From positions 6,020,001 to 6,084,000 of the forward strand of contig NC_136001.1 of NCBI RefSeq assembly GCF_048128805.1: a DNA stretch of 64,000 nucleotides, read 5' to 3'. Positions within the stretch are counted from its first letter, which is position 1, and every line of letters begins with the position of its first letter. Shown here one piece after another: positions 35,460-54,105 of this stretch. Below the pieces are notes generated by a model. That model had not been told where the DNA came from, made no database searches, and saw only the letters and a program-made list of their open reading frames with translations. A program made the position numbers and the translations under genes. Source of the DNA: Centroberyx gerrardi. Its lineage: Eukaryota; Chordata; Actinopteri; Beryciformes; Berycidae.

Positions 35460-37640
35460 CACAAACATTAGCAATATTTTCAACCTTTATTGAAACAGAA
35501 ATCTGGGATGTACAAAGTCAGCAATAAAAAAGATGTTTTCATTGAAGCTAATGGCTCTAGTAACATGTACAACCAAGGACTATAAACTCTATTGAATAAA
35601 AGGGACACGTTATTCACATGACAACAGCAAGGTCTAGCTGTCTACTACAATCCCTATTAAGATGACAAGCACAGAATAAAAAAAAAACCACAACAACCAA
35701 ACCTGGATGGTCGCACAGTGTATCCAGTGAGGCAGAGTTGCATAGAAGAGTGTTGCGTGTAAAAACAAGTGATCTATCACTCATTAGAGTTTACTGAAAC
35801 ATGGCGTCCCTGCACACATCGACAGGTACATATGACATCATGCCATTCATAAAAACCCAACTAGAACCAGCAGGCAGGGATGTTAGTGTACCCGGTACCA
35901 AATGAAACCATACAGAGGCGGCTACATGGAAACTGAGCCGCGGACATTTGTCCTACAGACACAATGGAAAACATTTCATATTGTAGGTTTAATTCTCTCA
36001 AAATGCCAAGACTACAAATAAATACATTCTTCTAAATGAAAAGGAAATTAAACTAATCCCTCAGAAATCCTAACAAATCTTCAGAATTAAAGGACAAAAA
36101 AAAAATAAAAAATAAAAGGAAAAAAATAAAATAAAATCACACAACACGTTGTCTCTCTCCAATACCTGATCATCTTAAGCATGGCTTTCCCATTGGCTCA
36201 TCTCCAGTTCATGTTTATCGTTTCTAGCCTACACAATAAAATATGATCTAGAGCTCACTCTCATCATTTATATATTAGTGGAACAAAGGTAGGGAATTGA
36301 GGTATGTTTTTCACAGAAGTTCAAGAAGTTAACCTAAGTAAATTATGACCTGTGTTAAGTATAAAGGTGTGTAAACATCTGCCAAAATGTAAACAGACAT
36401 CTTGCAATGCGTCAAAAAATGAAAGGGAAACAGTCCAGTAACTTGCAGAAGTCAAAAGCAATTTTGCTTATTCAAAACCCTTCAGATGCATTTACAATCC
36501 AATACTTTTACAACCCATTATCACAAGAAGTTAACCTGCACAAACCAATGAAAACAATACTGTGTGATTACATCAAATAAAATGCAATTACTCTAGAATT
36601 TGCCATGTTTTTTTTTCTCTAACCAAGGAATGTCAGCAAATAATGTCTGCCGTTTGAGGAAACATGGAGACAATGGCTCAATAAAGGAAAAGTGTATGCA
36701 AATGTGCAGAAAGACATGAGGTAGTATAATACAAAGCAAGAGGATCCATTCAATTCATTCAGGGTCCCTTTCAGTAAACCACAAGACAGACTCGGGCAAA
36801 ACCCTCATTCAGATTCCCGCAGTCTTACAACCCTTGGTTACAGGGGAAAATATCTATAGAGAAAATAATATTCAGCCATATTTTATATGTTCCAACATGC
36901 TTGAAAACGCCAAGATTTTCCATATTCCACGAACAAAACATAGCCTATATATTTTTGTGATTTCTGACCACAGACAGAATTACAGCTTATGAAGACCTGC
37001 AATTAATTTTAGCAGTGTTCTAATAGTAAAAGCAATTATGTCTCAACAAGAAACAAATTCTGTGCATAACATTTTACAAATTATAACGCCACTTAACATT
37101 ATTAAATAACTCAATGGCATTACTCCTTTAACATGAATTAAAATGGCACCAATTCGAATACAAAAATATGGTAACCCTTTAAATCACAGGCCATTAATTG
37201 CGCAGTAATGACCAGAAATAACTAAGTAATGTCCAAGTAAAATAGATGTCATATCTAGCTGTAGCATTAGAATGACTGTGCTTTTTACCGGGCTAGGCCA
37301 TCGCTCAACAAATGGTCCACATAAAAAGCAAAAACAATGTGAACATTCTATTGATGAGTCTTATTCAAAACTGCCATGTGGGAATTTACAGGTAGGACAG
37401 CAAAACGATTTTTCTCAGGTGAAATTATACAAACCACTCCTTATCCTTAATTACACTTTACTTGGCACCAATTCATTTTGGATGCACAGTTTTGGAAGCT
37501 AAATCAATGGGGTCGTTTCCACTGCATACATATTTGGAGAGCCAAATAAAAGAGAAACAGCAAATCTTGACCTAATTTTTACCTGATTAGCAATTCCAAG
37601 GCACCATAGGTAATGAATTTGATTAAGGGGGAGATTAAAG
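35460..37640. other. A/T-rich unique region, possible distal 3' UTR (- strand)
   Basis: Unlike its surroundings, this stretch has no recognised repeat end. A minus-strand AATAAA at 35486-35491 is followed by a GT-rich stretch, as at genuine cleavage sites. No coding exon is adjacent on the minus strand; the nearest is stk35, ~9 kb away. It could be the end of a long 3' UTR or of a non-coding transcript, or only chance. Confidence 0.2.
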
Positions 37641-38186
37641 GTGCAAAGATGTTGATGTCATTTTAAATTCAAATCTCAGGTTGCCAACTAACCTGCTCTT
37701 AACTCTAGACCTACACTTCCTTCCACTTTTTCAGGTAGAGAAGTATAAAATCCTTGATATGAAACCAATACATGGCTCATGATCAATAACCTGTGGGAAT
37801 TCATTTTCCAAAATGGAGGGTGGGGCAAAATAACAGGTGGAGAATCACGTCTAAACAATGCAAAAAGAGCCCAAGGTGTAGAAAGCAGCAGAGTCTGTAG
37901 ACATGCTCTGTTGAAAGGATGTCAGTGCCAACACACCTGTGTCTAGTTTGGGAAAAGATACATTTGTATTTTACTTTACTTACTTACAGCATTTGACTTT
38001 TCAATATATGTTAATAACATTTTCACTTTATGCTGTGTTGAGTAGTAACTCAAATATGTGTCGTTCCAACTACCCACATTTGTGTTTCTAGAAAGGAAAT
38101 CAAACTCCTTTTTAAGAGTGCAAGGCCACCGTCTGTGCCTTGTTCTGGTTGAAAGGGGTGGAAAACAACCACCAAAGCAAAATAAA

Positions 38187-39051
38187 CACATTCCGGTTAT
38201 TTTCAACTTGGGCCTTATTTTCCTAGCTTTTGCCATCATGCCACTTCTCCCCAATACAATCCAATGGGGCAAGAGAAACTCAAGCAGTCGAACCCAAAAG
38301 CATCCAAAAGACAATAACACTCACTAGAAAGTCTTCAATGTTTTCGTAAAAGTCTGGCAAATATTCAGCCATTGTAGCCATTGTAGTTAGTGTAAGCTAG
38401 TCAGCCAGTAGAGAGTTCAAGTATACTGAGAGCCAGGTAGTGCTAGAAGACTGTAGACGACACTGTCAAACAAGGAAGTGTGTGAGCTGAACGCTAAAAA
38501 CGTATCAAATGTACTATTATAACTGAAATGTTGTGTGATAACTGTTCAATCGCAGCTATTTAAAGATATGTATAACTGCAGTGTGAGTGTTATTGTGTTG
38601 AAAGGGCATGTTTTAATTGCTTTTTGGGTCTGTGAATCTGCGAATGCCTGCTCACTTCATTGTATAAAGGAAGTTTACTAAAACCAGGCAATGTGCTTGT
38701 AGTTCTTTGTAGTTTTTGCATGTTTGATCAGAGAATTTGAAAACTCTCCATTCTGCATCACAAGATCTATTTAACTGTGCAGTGTAAATACAATGTTCTC
38801 ACCCTGCGCAAAAGCGTATAACTTTCACTGATGAAAACATCTTTGTCTTGCGATGGCATGATGCTAATAGCGGCTCCATTGGGCGTTTCGTCTGACATAG
38901 CGCATTGGAAAGCAGCGCTCCCTGCAAACTGGGGAGAACACAGCTCTACAGTCAAGTAATTAACAAAATGTTGATCACAATCTATCGGCATGATTGCAAA
39001 AACAAGTAAAGCATGGCCCAGGTTGAAAATAACCGGAATTATCCTTTAGAC
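38187..39051. mobile_element. long MITE (TTAA type)
   Basis: CCGGTTATTTTCAACTTGGG near 38192 is matched inverted by CCCAGGTTGAAAATAACCGG near 39018, followed by AATTATCCTTTA. This AAAGGATAATTCCGG end is a frequent fish MITE type. The interior has no convincing gene; the short minus-strand frame at 38767-38991 belongs to the repeat. Confidence 0.6.
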
Positions 39052-40041
39052 AAACATAACCACCCTACCAAGCAGCAGACAAAACTTATAGCAGATAATC
39101 ATTTCTCGCTTTATTATTTATACAATATTTCAGGGCAAGATTAACATTCTTTATCAAAATTGGCAGATGACCACACTGTAAACAAGATCAAAGAAAAAAC
39201 ATTTCAACATCCAAATTGCAGAGGTGTCAATTCCTTTGCTTCTCATTTATCTTGACAGAAGTTTCACAGTCTTCAGATTAAAACAGGGAGACTCTCACCG
39301 ATTTAGCAGCTCCAGGAAGTAACAAGTGTCTAGAGAGAGACAGAAGAGAGACACCAGTCAGCAGCAGTGTTTAACAAGTCAATTATGTTCCCAGAGAGAA
39401 AAGAAGATTAAGTTTGGCCTTCAGTTAAACTGGTTTAATGTTTTATTTTAAAAGTCTTTAACAGCAACTGCACAAAAACTGAGACTATGGTTGGTTGGAG
39501 CATCCGCGGGTCAAATCACTGGACCAGCTGGGAAAATGCGGTCAGGGAAAGTGAATCAACACTCTCCTACAAACAGTAGCAGCAGGTGTTTTTGCCATTA
39601 CATGATCTTTATTTGTAGCTTAGTGTTGCTTGCTTTTGCCTACAGAGCTGGTTCTTCTGCTTGCAGCCCAGGTATAAACAAATATGTCCAGCCTCCTCCT
39701 AGTGAAGCCATTGTGGCCAGCTGACCTGGACAACCAGCCGCTCCCCATGGGGGTTTTCACTCAGCAGCCAGCCGGTTTACACAACCTGAAAACCTTGTGT
39801 GACAGAGAGGCAGATGGAAAGATGTTACCAACATTAATTATACATGAAATAAAAATATTACAGGCTGATTGAAACAGCTGAAGCTTTCTTGCACAGCTGT
39901 CAGGACATGAGATTTGCAGCGGCCTGTGAACTCTCTCTAGAGATGTGCTGATTGAGTCAGTGCAGCAGTGCTCTGCTGCAGTACATTATGTCTGACTCAT
40001 TTACAGCAGCATCTACTGCAGTGTGCTCCGTCTGCCGCTCG

Positions 40042-40044
<3 letters not shown>

Positions 40045-40079
<35 letters not shown>
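40045..40079. repeat. (CA)n microsatellite
   Basis: About 17 CA units. Confidence 0.9.
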
Positions 40080-40082
<3 letters not shown>

Positions 40083-41189
40083 ATAGTCACACTCACTGCA
40101 TGCAGAAAAAGATAGCCTATTAGTTGTCCCAGGTCTCAGAGTATATGTCGAAGTGGAAACGGTGGAATTCTGTCCTGCCGATTGCAGGAAAATCTAATGG
40201 ATACTAATGTGAACCAACAGTGACTCTAAAACTGGCACAATAAAAGCAGCACAGGCATTTACTGGACATGATGAAACTCGAGCCAAAGCTCTGGTGGGAC
40301 AGACTGAACCATTAGGAGGTTGTTACTGAGGTCACAGGCCTGGTATCAATCACGCTGAGAGGGCAGCTGAAGCGGCTGAATCCAGGGCCAGAAACACTTA
40401 CAAATAGCCCAGGAGGTCCTGGACTCGTCCTCAGATGAACAGACTCGTATGGTGTTTAACTGTCGGACAGCATGTCGCGCTGTAAACCACTATGTCCAGG
40501 ATTATCATCGGGCATCGTGAGCGGCTGAGCAGCTGGAGACCCTGATGAATTCTGCCGCGCAAATCGTTCCTTTGTTAAATCTGCCAGTACCAACATTGTG
40601 TGAGTGGGTTGTTTTCAGATACAGTATGTGCCTGGCCATGTTGTCATAGACTTCCTTTGCAAACCTGTTATGTAATTGGTTAAAAAGAGGTATGGGCGGG
40701 AATTTAGAGCTTCGTTGTGCAGCCCACAGAGACAACATGTTGTGATAGCCATTGCTGACTCGTCATTTTTGTGCAGTAGGGGAGTTTGGCTGTCGGATTA
40801 ATTGCCTGGATTCACCCTTTGTCACATAGAGGCAAGAGACCGTGCCCTGCTGCTGATAACAAGGCTACCGGGTACACAACATGCCTATATGGTATGAACT
40901 ATTGATGCTGCATCGTGCCATGCAGCATAAACATTCACTCATGTTCTGGAGGGAGGCTTTATCTCTCCTGCACTTTATAATGGGAATGCTTCTGTCCAAA
41001 TCGGTTATATGAGAGTTATTCAGTCTTTGAGTTTGACACTGTATACTCCGCCAAAAAATCTGTTAATCCTTCTTCTGGTTGTACATGAATAACTATTTGA
41101 ATATTAGAGAACAATAACGTTCATGAGGAATTCTGTACGAGACTTCTTTCACTCACTCTTCTTTCACAGTGATGAAATCAAACATGTTT

Positions 41190-41810
41190 GAAAAAAATCA
41201 CGTTGGGCCAAACAGCCAGAGTCGGCAGTCTTGATCCCATTTATCTTTGATGTTTTAGACAGACAGTTTTAGAAATTTTCTGCTATCAAACTGTACTGTA
41301 GCTAGGTCTGAAAGATATTGACAAAAATCAAATTACGATTATTTGACAGAATATTGCAATGGCGATTTAAACTGCGATTTATATTATCCCAAGTTTGTCT
41401 TTTAGAACTTTATAATTGTTTACAGCAATGTGAATTCGTTAAAAAAAATAGGCCAAAATGTCAGTGTCCATGATTTACTGAGTTTGAGTATGATGAAAGA
41501 TTTTCCCCAATATTGTATGTGACCCATGGACCAAATATTCCAAATAATATTCCAAATATCCCCTCTCTCTTAAGCGATTAATTGCAGTCTCCGCGATTTG
41601 GAAATCGCAGAAGTTCATATTGTGATTTCGATTTTTTTTCAATTAACTATTCAACTGTAGCTGCACTGGAAACATCAGCGTGACGTCATGTTCACTCCGT
41701 TTGGCCAATTATCCACGGGAACAAAATGGATCCAGAAATGTAAGGTGCGTCACCAATAGCTATTTTAAACAGTGTTATAGTGTTTTATGGTGGATTTTTC
41801 CTTTAAAGCC
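41190..41810. mobile_element. TTAA-type MITE (second copy), interrupted
   Basis: Segments TCTGCTATCAAACT, GTAGCTGCACTGGAAA, AGCGTGACGTCATG, TTTGGCCAATTA, CACCAATAGC and GATTTTTCCTTTAAAG follow the order seen at 13739-14226. The copy is split by the hAT-like insert at 41304-41654. Confidence 0.65.
41304..41654. mobile_element. hAT-like MITE nested in the TTAA MITE
   Basis: Flanked by an exact 8-bp duplication CTGTAGCT (41296-41303 and 41655-41662), the hAT target-site signature. Interior words such as AATTACGATTATT, GCGATTTAAACTGCGATTT and CCGCGATTTGGAAATCGC belong to a well-known fish hAT-derived repeat. The uninterrupted relative at 14.1 kb shows the empty site (GTAGCTGCTGG). Confidence 0.8.
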
Positions 41811-41847
41811 TTTAAGCCTTGAGGTCAAATGGGGAAACAAAGGATGA

Positions 41848-41881
41848 GTAAGAAGTCCACTGTTCAGAGTGGACTTCTTAC
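41848..41881. repeat. perfect 14-bp hairpin
   Basis: GTAAGAAGTCCACT, 6-nt loop, AGTGGACTTCTTAC. Confidence 0.95.
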
Positions 41882-41971
41882 AAACATGCTGAGTCACTAC
41901 TGGAAAGAGAAATATCTAATGCTGGGTTAAGTCAGCGTAGTAAAGTGCAGCATCAATGTTTGGTGGACGTG

Positions 41972-42180
41972 GGGCGCCCCGGTGGTTCACCGAGTACAGC
42001 GCGTACCATAAGGCTCAGTCCTTCCCGCAGCGACCCGGGTTCGAATCCAGCCCGCCGTCATTTGCTGCATGTCCTCCCCTCTCTCTCTCTCATACCTTCC
42101 TATCTCTCTCACTATCTCTCTGTCAATAAAGCATAAAATGCCAAAAATAAAAATCTGGAAAAAAAAAAAAATTGCAAAAA
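41972..42180 (+). mobile_element. tRNA-derived SINE
   Basis: The head GGCGCCCCGGTGGTTCACCG (A-box-like) is followed by the Pol III B box GGTTCGAATCC near 42039, a CTGCATGTCCTCCC body, a CT-rich stretch, AATAAAGC and an A-rich tail. A 7-bp target duplication GGACGTG flanks it (41965-41971 and 42181-42187). This is the common fish SINE plan. Confidence 0.85.
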
Positions 42181-42790
42181 GGACGTGCAGGAAGCTAAGT
42201 GGGGGATAGAGGAAAGACTAAATGGGTGGGGGGGTGCAGCAGAGTGTCAGGCAGTAAGCAGAGTAGGAGGGAGAATGTCAGTAGGGGAGTTTTACAACCA
42301 GTGGCTTGTCCCTACCCCCAACCTGAGCACATATGCATTCCTTCCCATCCCCCCACAGGGGCACGACACATGACGTAACAAAAAGGCAAGAGGTATGATG
42401 TAACATCATGATTCTGGTGGCTCACTCCAAGAACACACATGACACTGTACTACTATGTACCAACATGAATTATAATTATTAGTACTGAACAAAGGGAGCC
42501 TGCAACCATCCACTCTGCTTCTTCAAAACACAAGCATCTGTGTGTTGATGGATCTGTGCCCCCAGGGCCAGGAGTGGCTGGAGGTTTCGTTGCATAAGAG
42601 GTGTCCTAGTTAGCTCTGGTAGTACACACACCAGCTTATCCAGGCAAGACGACTGACAGTGTGAGAGCACATACACTGAGGTGACTGCACTGCAGGCCCA
42701 GACACTAAATATGTGCTGTGGGCAGGAGACGAACAGCTGAGCCTTTAGCTGCCCCCCACCCCACCCCACCCCCTACCATTCACTCAAATT

Positions 42791-43456
42791 AAGGCCCTGA
42801 CACACCAAACCGACATCAAAGAACCAGCGGCGACGAAGGCCGACTGTTGCGTCGCCTCACGTCGCCTGCGTCTGGTCCAAAAAGTTGCTCTTGAACACAC
42901 CGCAAAGACTACAGCCAACGTCTAACTAGCACGTACGTTCTGCGCCTGCGTGAGGGGAAATAACTCTCCATACCATATGTATGATAAGAAGTTGCAAATG
43001 GCACTGGCGTTGTCAGCCCTTGGTCTTTTGGTTGTGGAAGAAGAAAGGAAGAGGCAGAGGCGAAAAATAAGGAGAAACCGCACTAAATGGGTGAAATCAT
43101 GGATACTCCAGCAACAGGCTCAAGGGGCTTTCCCGAACCTGTGTCGAGAGCTGGAGATAAATGAAACCTCCGATTTTAAAAATTTCGCTCGGCTCTTTCC
43201 TGTTCAGTTCCACATGTTGAAGGAATTTATCAGTCCAATCATCCAGAGGCAAAACACGAACTACCAATCAGAGTGATCTCTCTCACCGACGGGCTCCGCC
43301 GCTGATTCAACATGCTCAATCGGCCAAAAAGCCGCCGACAGGGGTCCGACTAGCGCCAATGGTGCGGGACACACCGCAAAAACTAGGGACACAGATGCTT
43401 ACCAACGGCCCGACATTGGCCGACGGCCGACCGTCGGCCTGGTGTGTCAGGGCCTT
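42791..43456 (+). mobile_element. internally deleted Harbinger-like DNA transposon
   Basis: Terminal inverted repeats AAGGCCCTGACACACCA (42791-42807) and TGGTGTGTCAGGGCCTT (43440-43456) enclose 666 bp. Inside, 42977-43276 encodes ~99 residues resembling the N-terminus of PIF/Harbinger transposases (RNRTKWVKSWILQQQAQGAF, ELEINETSDFKNFARLFPVQF, IIQRQNTNY), ending in a stop. The catalytic DDE part is absent, so it cannot move itself. Subterminal GCCGAC-rich repeats are also present. The target duplication is not clear. Confidence 0.8.
42977..43276 (+). pseudogene. truncated Harbinger transposase N-terminus
   Basis: Starts MYDKKLQMALALSALGLLVV, a basic KRQRRKIRRNR patch, then the conserved WVKSW...F...L.ELE...FKNFARLFP...F..L...I pattern seen at the start of HARBI1-like transposases. 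It ends at TGA inside the element; all catalytic residues are missing. A mobile-element relic, not a host gene. Confidence 0.7.
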
Positions 43457-43786
43457 TATACTTCTGCGTCCAAGTTACGCTATAGCTAATCTAAAGCAGC
43501 GACGTACCAAAAAATATATATGTGCAAATATGGCTACATTCACACCACAGGCCTTCATCCAAATTGCTGCTTATGTGGTTTTGTTTTGATCACTGTTCAT
43601 ATGAATTCTGGGATGTCACCCATATCTGATACCAACTGAACTTGTACCTTCACTTCTCCTGCTTGTTTCGACAATATGTGCCTTTGAGTTTTGTCTGTAT
43701 TTGGGGCGTCCCCCCAAATACCAATCAAGTCGCTATTTGGCTTTCTTTTCATTGTTGTGCTTTGTTGTCCTCCACGCTTACCACTA

Positions 43787-44128
43787 GGATGGGACGATAT
43801 ATCGAAATTCAATATATTGCAATACAAAAATGTGACAATACGTATTGTGGTAGTTTGAGGTTGTATTATTGTAGTAATCACAAATGAGACAATTTCACAA
43901 ACTCTGCATCTAAATTATATTATTGCACTTTGCAATGAAATTTTTAAATTGTTTACATTCTAGCAAGCCAATGCTAGAAAGATTTGTGGCTCAAAAACAT
44001 AATTCTGCACAGTCATACTTTGGTATCATTGAAATTGTATTTATTACATTGTATCGTGGTTGTATGAATAGTGAACCCCATATCGTGTATTGAATGGTAT
44101 CATGAGATAAGCATATCATCCCATCCCC
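43787..44128. mobile_element. hAT-like MITE
   Basis: GGATGGGACGATATATCG at the left and ATAAGCATATCATCCCATCC at the right are imperfect inverted ends; the interior is A/T-rich with GATAT and TATCGTG words, a known fish repeat type. No clear 8-bp duplication. Confidence 0.55.
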
Positions 44129-44738
44129 AGCCAACATTGGCTCAACCAAGCTGCCGTGGCGCCAAAATTATGACAACTGTCTCAAGTGAATGATGCAAGA
44201 TTTACTTACCATGGCAACGCGGACAAATTCTGATTTGAGCGTTCAAATACAAGTTGCATGTACACCTATTGTACAAAATATCAGGGACATCTTCCTCCTA
44301 CTGAGTTGGAGCCCCTTTTGCACAATCCACATCTCAAACTGTCTCAAAGCTTAAAAATCCTGATCCAACGTGTCTGCTTCTCTTTTTCTACATGTCATGC
44401 TTTGTAATTGGTATAGATTTAATAAGGGATAATGGCTTTTACCTGGATTCACCTCATCAGCGTACTTCATGAAAAGAGTAAGTGTCCTTAATATTTTGTA
44501 TATTCAGTGCAGGTTGCATGCCTTAAAAAAAAATGTGACTCCATGCAGCTTTTTGCTGTTCACACTGCATTTTCACCTACATAGCCTAATGAACAATATA
44601 CATGCAGCATTGACAGACGAAATAAGAGGCAGTGTAATTCATAAACAAGCCAAAACATAAAGTACATCCAAAACATCAAAGAGGTGAAACGGTGATTATA
44701 TGAAGATAAAGGGATGAGTACCTGTAAAATAATCCTGT

Positions 44739-50849
<6,111 letters not shown>

Positions 50850-50850
<1 letters not shown>

Positions 50851-52869
50851 CATCCAGTGCAAATGTAAGCAAAAAAGGACACTGAACAATTGCCAAGATT
50901 TAAACATTTTATTTAATTCTATTCCCGTATGTACATAGTTTATCTGTTGTGTAGGCCTCTTGTGTCTTAGTATTGCCAATCACATTGATTTTATTTGTTA
51001 ATAAAAATGTTACCATCTCATTATCATTTCAGTGGGTTTATGTAGGCATATTTATTTGTGTTTGTTCATTTGTTTGTTAAATACGTGTTTTCTGTGATTT
51101 ATGTCTAATTTGTATGTATTCTCAGGTAATTTTAATTAATGCAGTGATATGTGTTCTTTACTGTTATATTGACCATACCCATAATTTTGTACATTTTCTA
51201 ATTTTTTTTATTTTTTATTAAATGTTCTTTGACTTTATCCTTGAATCCATCACACAATCAGTTAGAATATGACAAGTGCTTACTAACCCTCACCCTAATT
51301 ATTTATAGAATAATCATAATTAGTAAATTATAATATCTATATATGACATTCATATCTTCTAATAATGATAGAATTCAGTCTTAGCTTGTGATATATGACA
51401 GAAAATAGCATAAATTCAGTGTAACTCACTGCTTATACGGCATCAAGAAAAAAAATCAATCAAATCGCAGCTTTGGTGTAGATTTGGTCATAAACACAAT
51501 ATTTGTGTCTCACAACCTTTTATACATACAGGAAATTGTGACATTATCCAGTTGCTGTGTCCAAGGGGCAGGCTTTGCATTTTCCTATTGCATGGAGCCG
51601 ACATGATGTAGCTCAAAATGGACTAAACGTATGGATGAATACAAGTAAAACAAACAGGACAGATATGACAAAATCATGTTGGAACAATACAACTGGTTGG
51701 TATAGGAGTCACAGGTAATGTGGTACTTGATTGATAACTGGACACTCAAAAACTGAACATTGATCCTCTTAGGTACTAAGAAAAAAGATTCAGTTGATTT
51801 TATCCAAATAAACACAGTTTCCAGAAAATATAAAAAAGTAGAACCAACAAATTTGTTTGATTTAAGATCAGCTAGTGTCTGACTGTTATTGGATCTAACC
51901 AGATGAGGTATACTTTTATTATTTCAGTTTGATGGAAAGCGGTCATTTAGATGCTAAGAAAATGAGCACATAGATTTAAATCCATTCATTCAGTTTATTT
52001 GAGCTCTATTTGAGTCAGTTTCATAAATCGTAATACTTGATTTAATGCAAGTTCATAAATAAAAATACTGCACTTCATTGAGAACGACTTCATCCAATTT
52101 GATAGAAATTTGTCATACAACTGAAATGCGTAAACCTTCCAAAATACACAAAAAATAGTTTTATGAGTGCAAGTCAGACATCTCAGCACCTGCCCATGTA
52201 ATCATTGAGTGATTGGTATTGACCATCAACCCTATCAACCCCTATAGATATATTATGGACATTGTGTACTATGGGGCAGGAACTTACTTATCGGCCCCTT
52301 CAAGTAAATCTAAAGGCCTTTTTCTTTCAGTGTGGTGATGGATATAATCGACTGGATTTGTCAGTTATTGTCCGACTCTTCACGTGTGTGCCTGTGCCTT
52401 TCTTCCCTCTGTCTGAGAGGGAGAGAACAGGCTTTTCTTTATCCTCCACTGACATCATCCCTTATAAAACAAAGTACAGATGACTTCAGCTGTCCGCTCT
52501 GACGTCGCTCCCTGGTGACAGAATGTCTGGGCCGTAACGTCTAGAAGTCTATTTCCCAATGAAGCTCATCCCCTCCACTAAATAAATATATCTTTTCTTT
52601 TTTCATTCCTGCACACTGGAATGTTTGCTAACATGTCAATTCTCCAACTTGCAAAGCGGCAGCCTCCGTAACGGAGGCCAAAAAATAGCGTGTGAAAGCA
52701 ATAGGATGTTGGACTTTCCCATCAGCACTTGAACGCAGCATAATAGTTATGGCTAAAATATGATAATCATTCAAAAGGGTAGAAATCCCAGATCTGGATC
52801 ATCACCAAAGTCTAATCAGTTGATCCTTGGACCAAGAGTGATTTGTCCACCAAATGTCAGATGCATGTG

Positions 52870-52870
<1 letters not shown>
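50850..52870. other. A/T-rich intergenic DNA
   Basis: No exon or repeat boundary recognised. Confidence 0.3.
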
Positions 52871-52911
<41 letters not shown>

Positions 52912-52922
52912 GCGCGCGCGCG
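52871..52922. repeat. (TG)n/(CG)n microsatellite
   Basis: About 18 TG units grading into GCGCGCG. Confidence 0.9.
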
Positions 52923-53719
52923 TGTATTGACACAGAAGAAGAGCATCTACATGGAAGAGCATCTGGACTTCATTTTTAAAAAAAATACACCTAACTGTCA
53001 AATATGCACAACAAAATAGTTTCAGCTATTCATTACTGAAATATTTAGTTTGTATTGATGCTGCATATTCAGTTTCAGGTACCATGCGCCCCCTTGTGCA
53101 CATTCACAGAACTACACCCTGCACCCCTACACCAATACATCCAATTATTCAGTACAATACACAATCTTAAGCACTGTTCCCAATAACAGGGCTTTACTAT
53201 ACAGGCAGCATGAAAAATGTCAACATGCTACACGACAATTGATTCATTTTACTATCACTCCTGTCACATCATTAGTTTTTCCTCTACTAATATCTTTTTT
53301 TTTTTTTTTCCAATTATCACTAGGCTTGATTTTGGGGAAAATGTTGATGACTGAATGATGTTAAGTCCAGTATACACAGACAGACTGATCCCAAATAAGG
53401 GCTGTGTGCCTATCCATGAGATATACGTTTTGTTCCACCACCAGCATCAACTTTGTGAATTTTGAACTTTTAATTCAAATTTTTGCTAACAACAGTTATT
53501 CGATTTTTCAAATATATTTAGCTTATCACATCAAAACGGCAGATAGGTAACTGCTGAAGTCCTCTTTCTCAAATGATTAGCATTTTGCTAGCAACAATTG
53601 ATATAAAAAGGACAAAATTCACAAAGATGATGTTAATGGATGTATTTTATTTCATGGAACAAAAAGTACAGCTAGTAATCCTGTGTAGCACATAGTTTAT
53701 TTTTTGCGTTTCTTGCAAA

Positions 53720-54105
53720 TCCCATTCATATTTTCCATAGGGATTTTGTTAACTTTACAGCCGACAAAATTATGTCAGACTTTGGTTCTGGAGGGAAAGT
53801 CGTCATGTCGCCCCCTGCTGTTTGTATGCAAAACTGGCCATCAAAATGAATTGGATGTTTTTCAGGTATCAGTAGGCTACATTGTTATACCTTTGCATAA
53901 AAAAAAAAAATAATAATAATAATAAAAAAGTTATTTTATCTCGTTCATAGCTGATGTGGCTTGGTGTCGCAAAATGTATGATATCTGAAGGTTCAAGCTG
54001 TGTAATCAGTTGGGCTATTAAAAATCCCCCTATGGGAAAATGAACAGTGATTTTTTTTTCTTTGAATGCAACCAGCAGATGGCATAAGTTGGCACTTTCC
54101 CTCCC
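53720..54105. repeat. imperfect foldback repeat
   Basis: CATATTTTCCATAGGGATTTTG at the left and AAATCCCCCTATGGGAAAAT at the right are inverted, as are the inner words CTGCTGTTTGTATGCAAA and TTTGAATGCAACCAGCAG. The ends diverge. Confidence 0.45.

Noticed and set aside
38767-38991. Possible 74-residue minus-strand gene
   Set aside because: It lies inside a TIR-bounded repeat and has no recognisable family.
41972-42060. tRNA gene
   Set aside because: Has A- and B-box-like words but no complete cloverleaf; a 7-bp target duplication and an A-rich tail identify a SINE.
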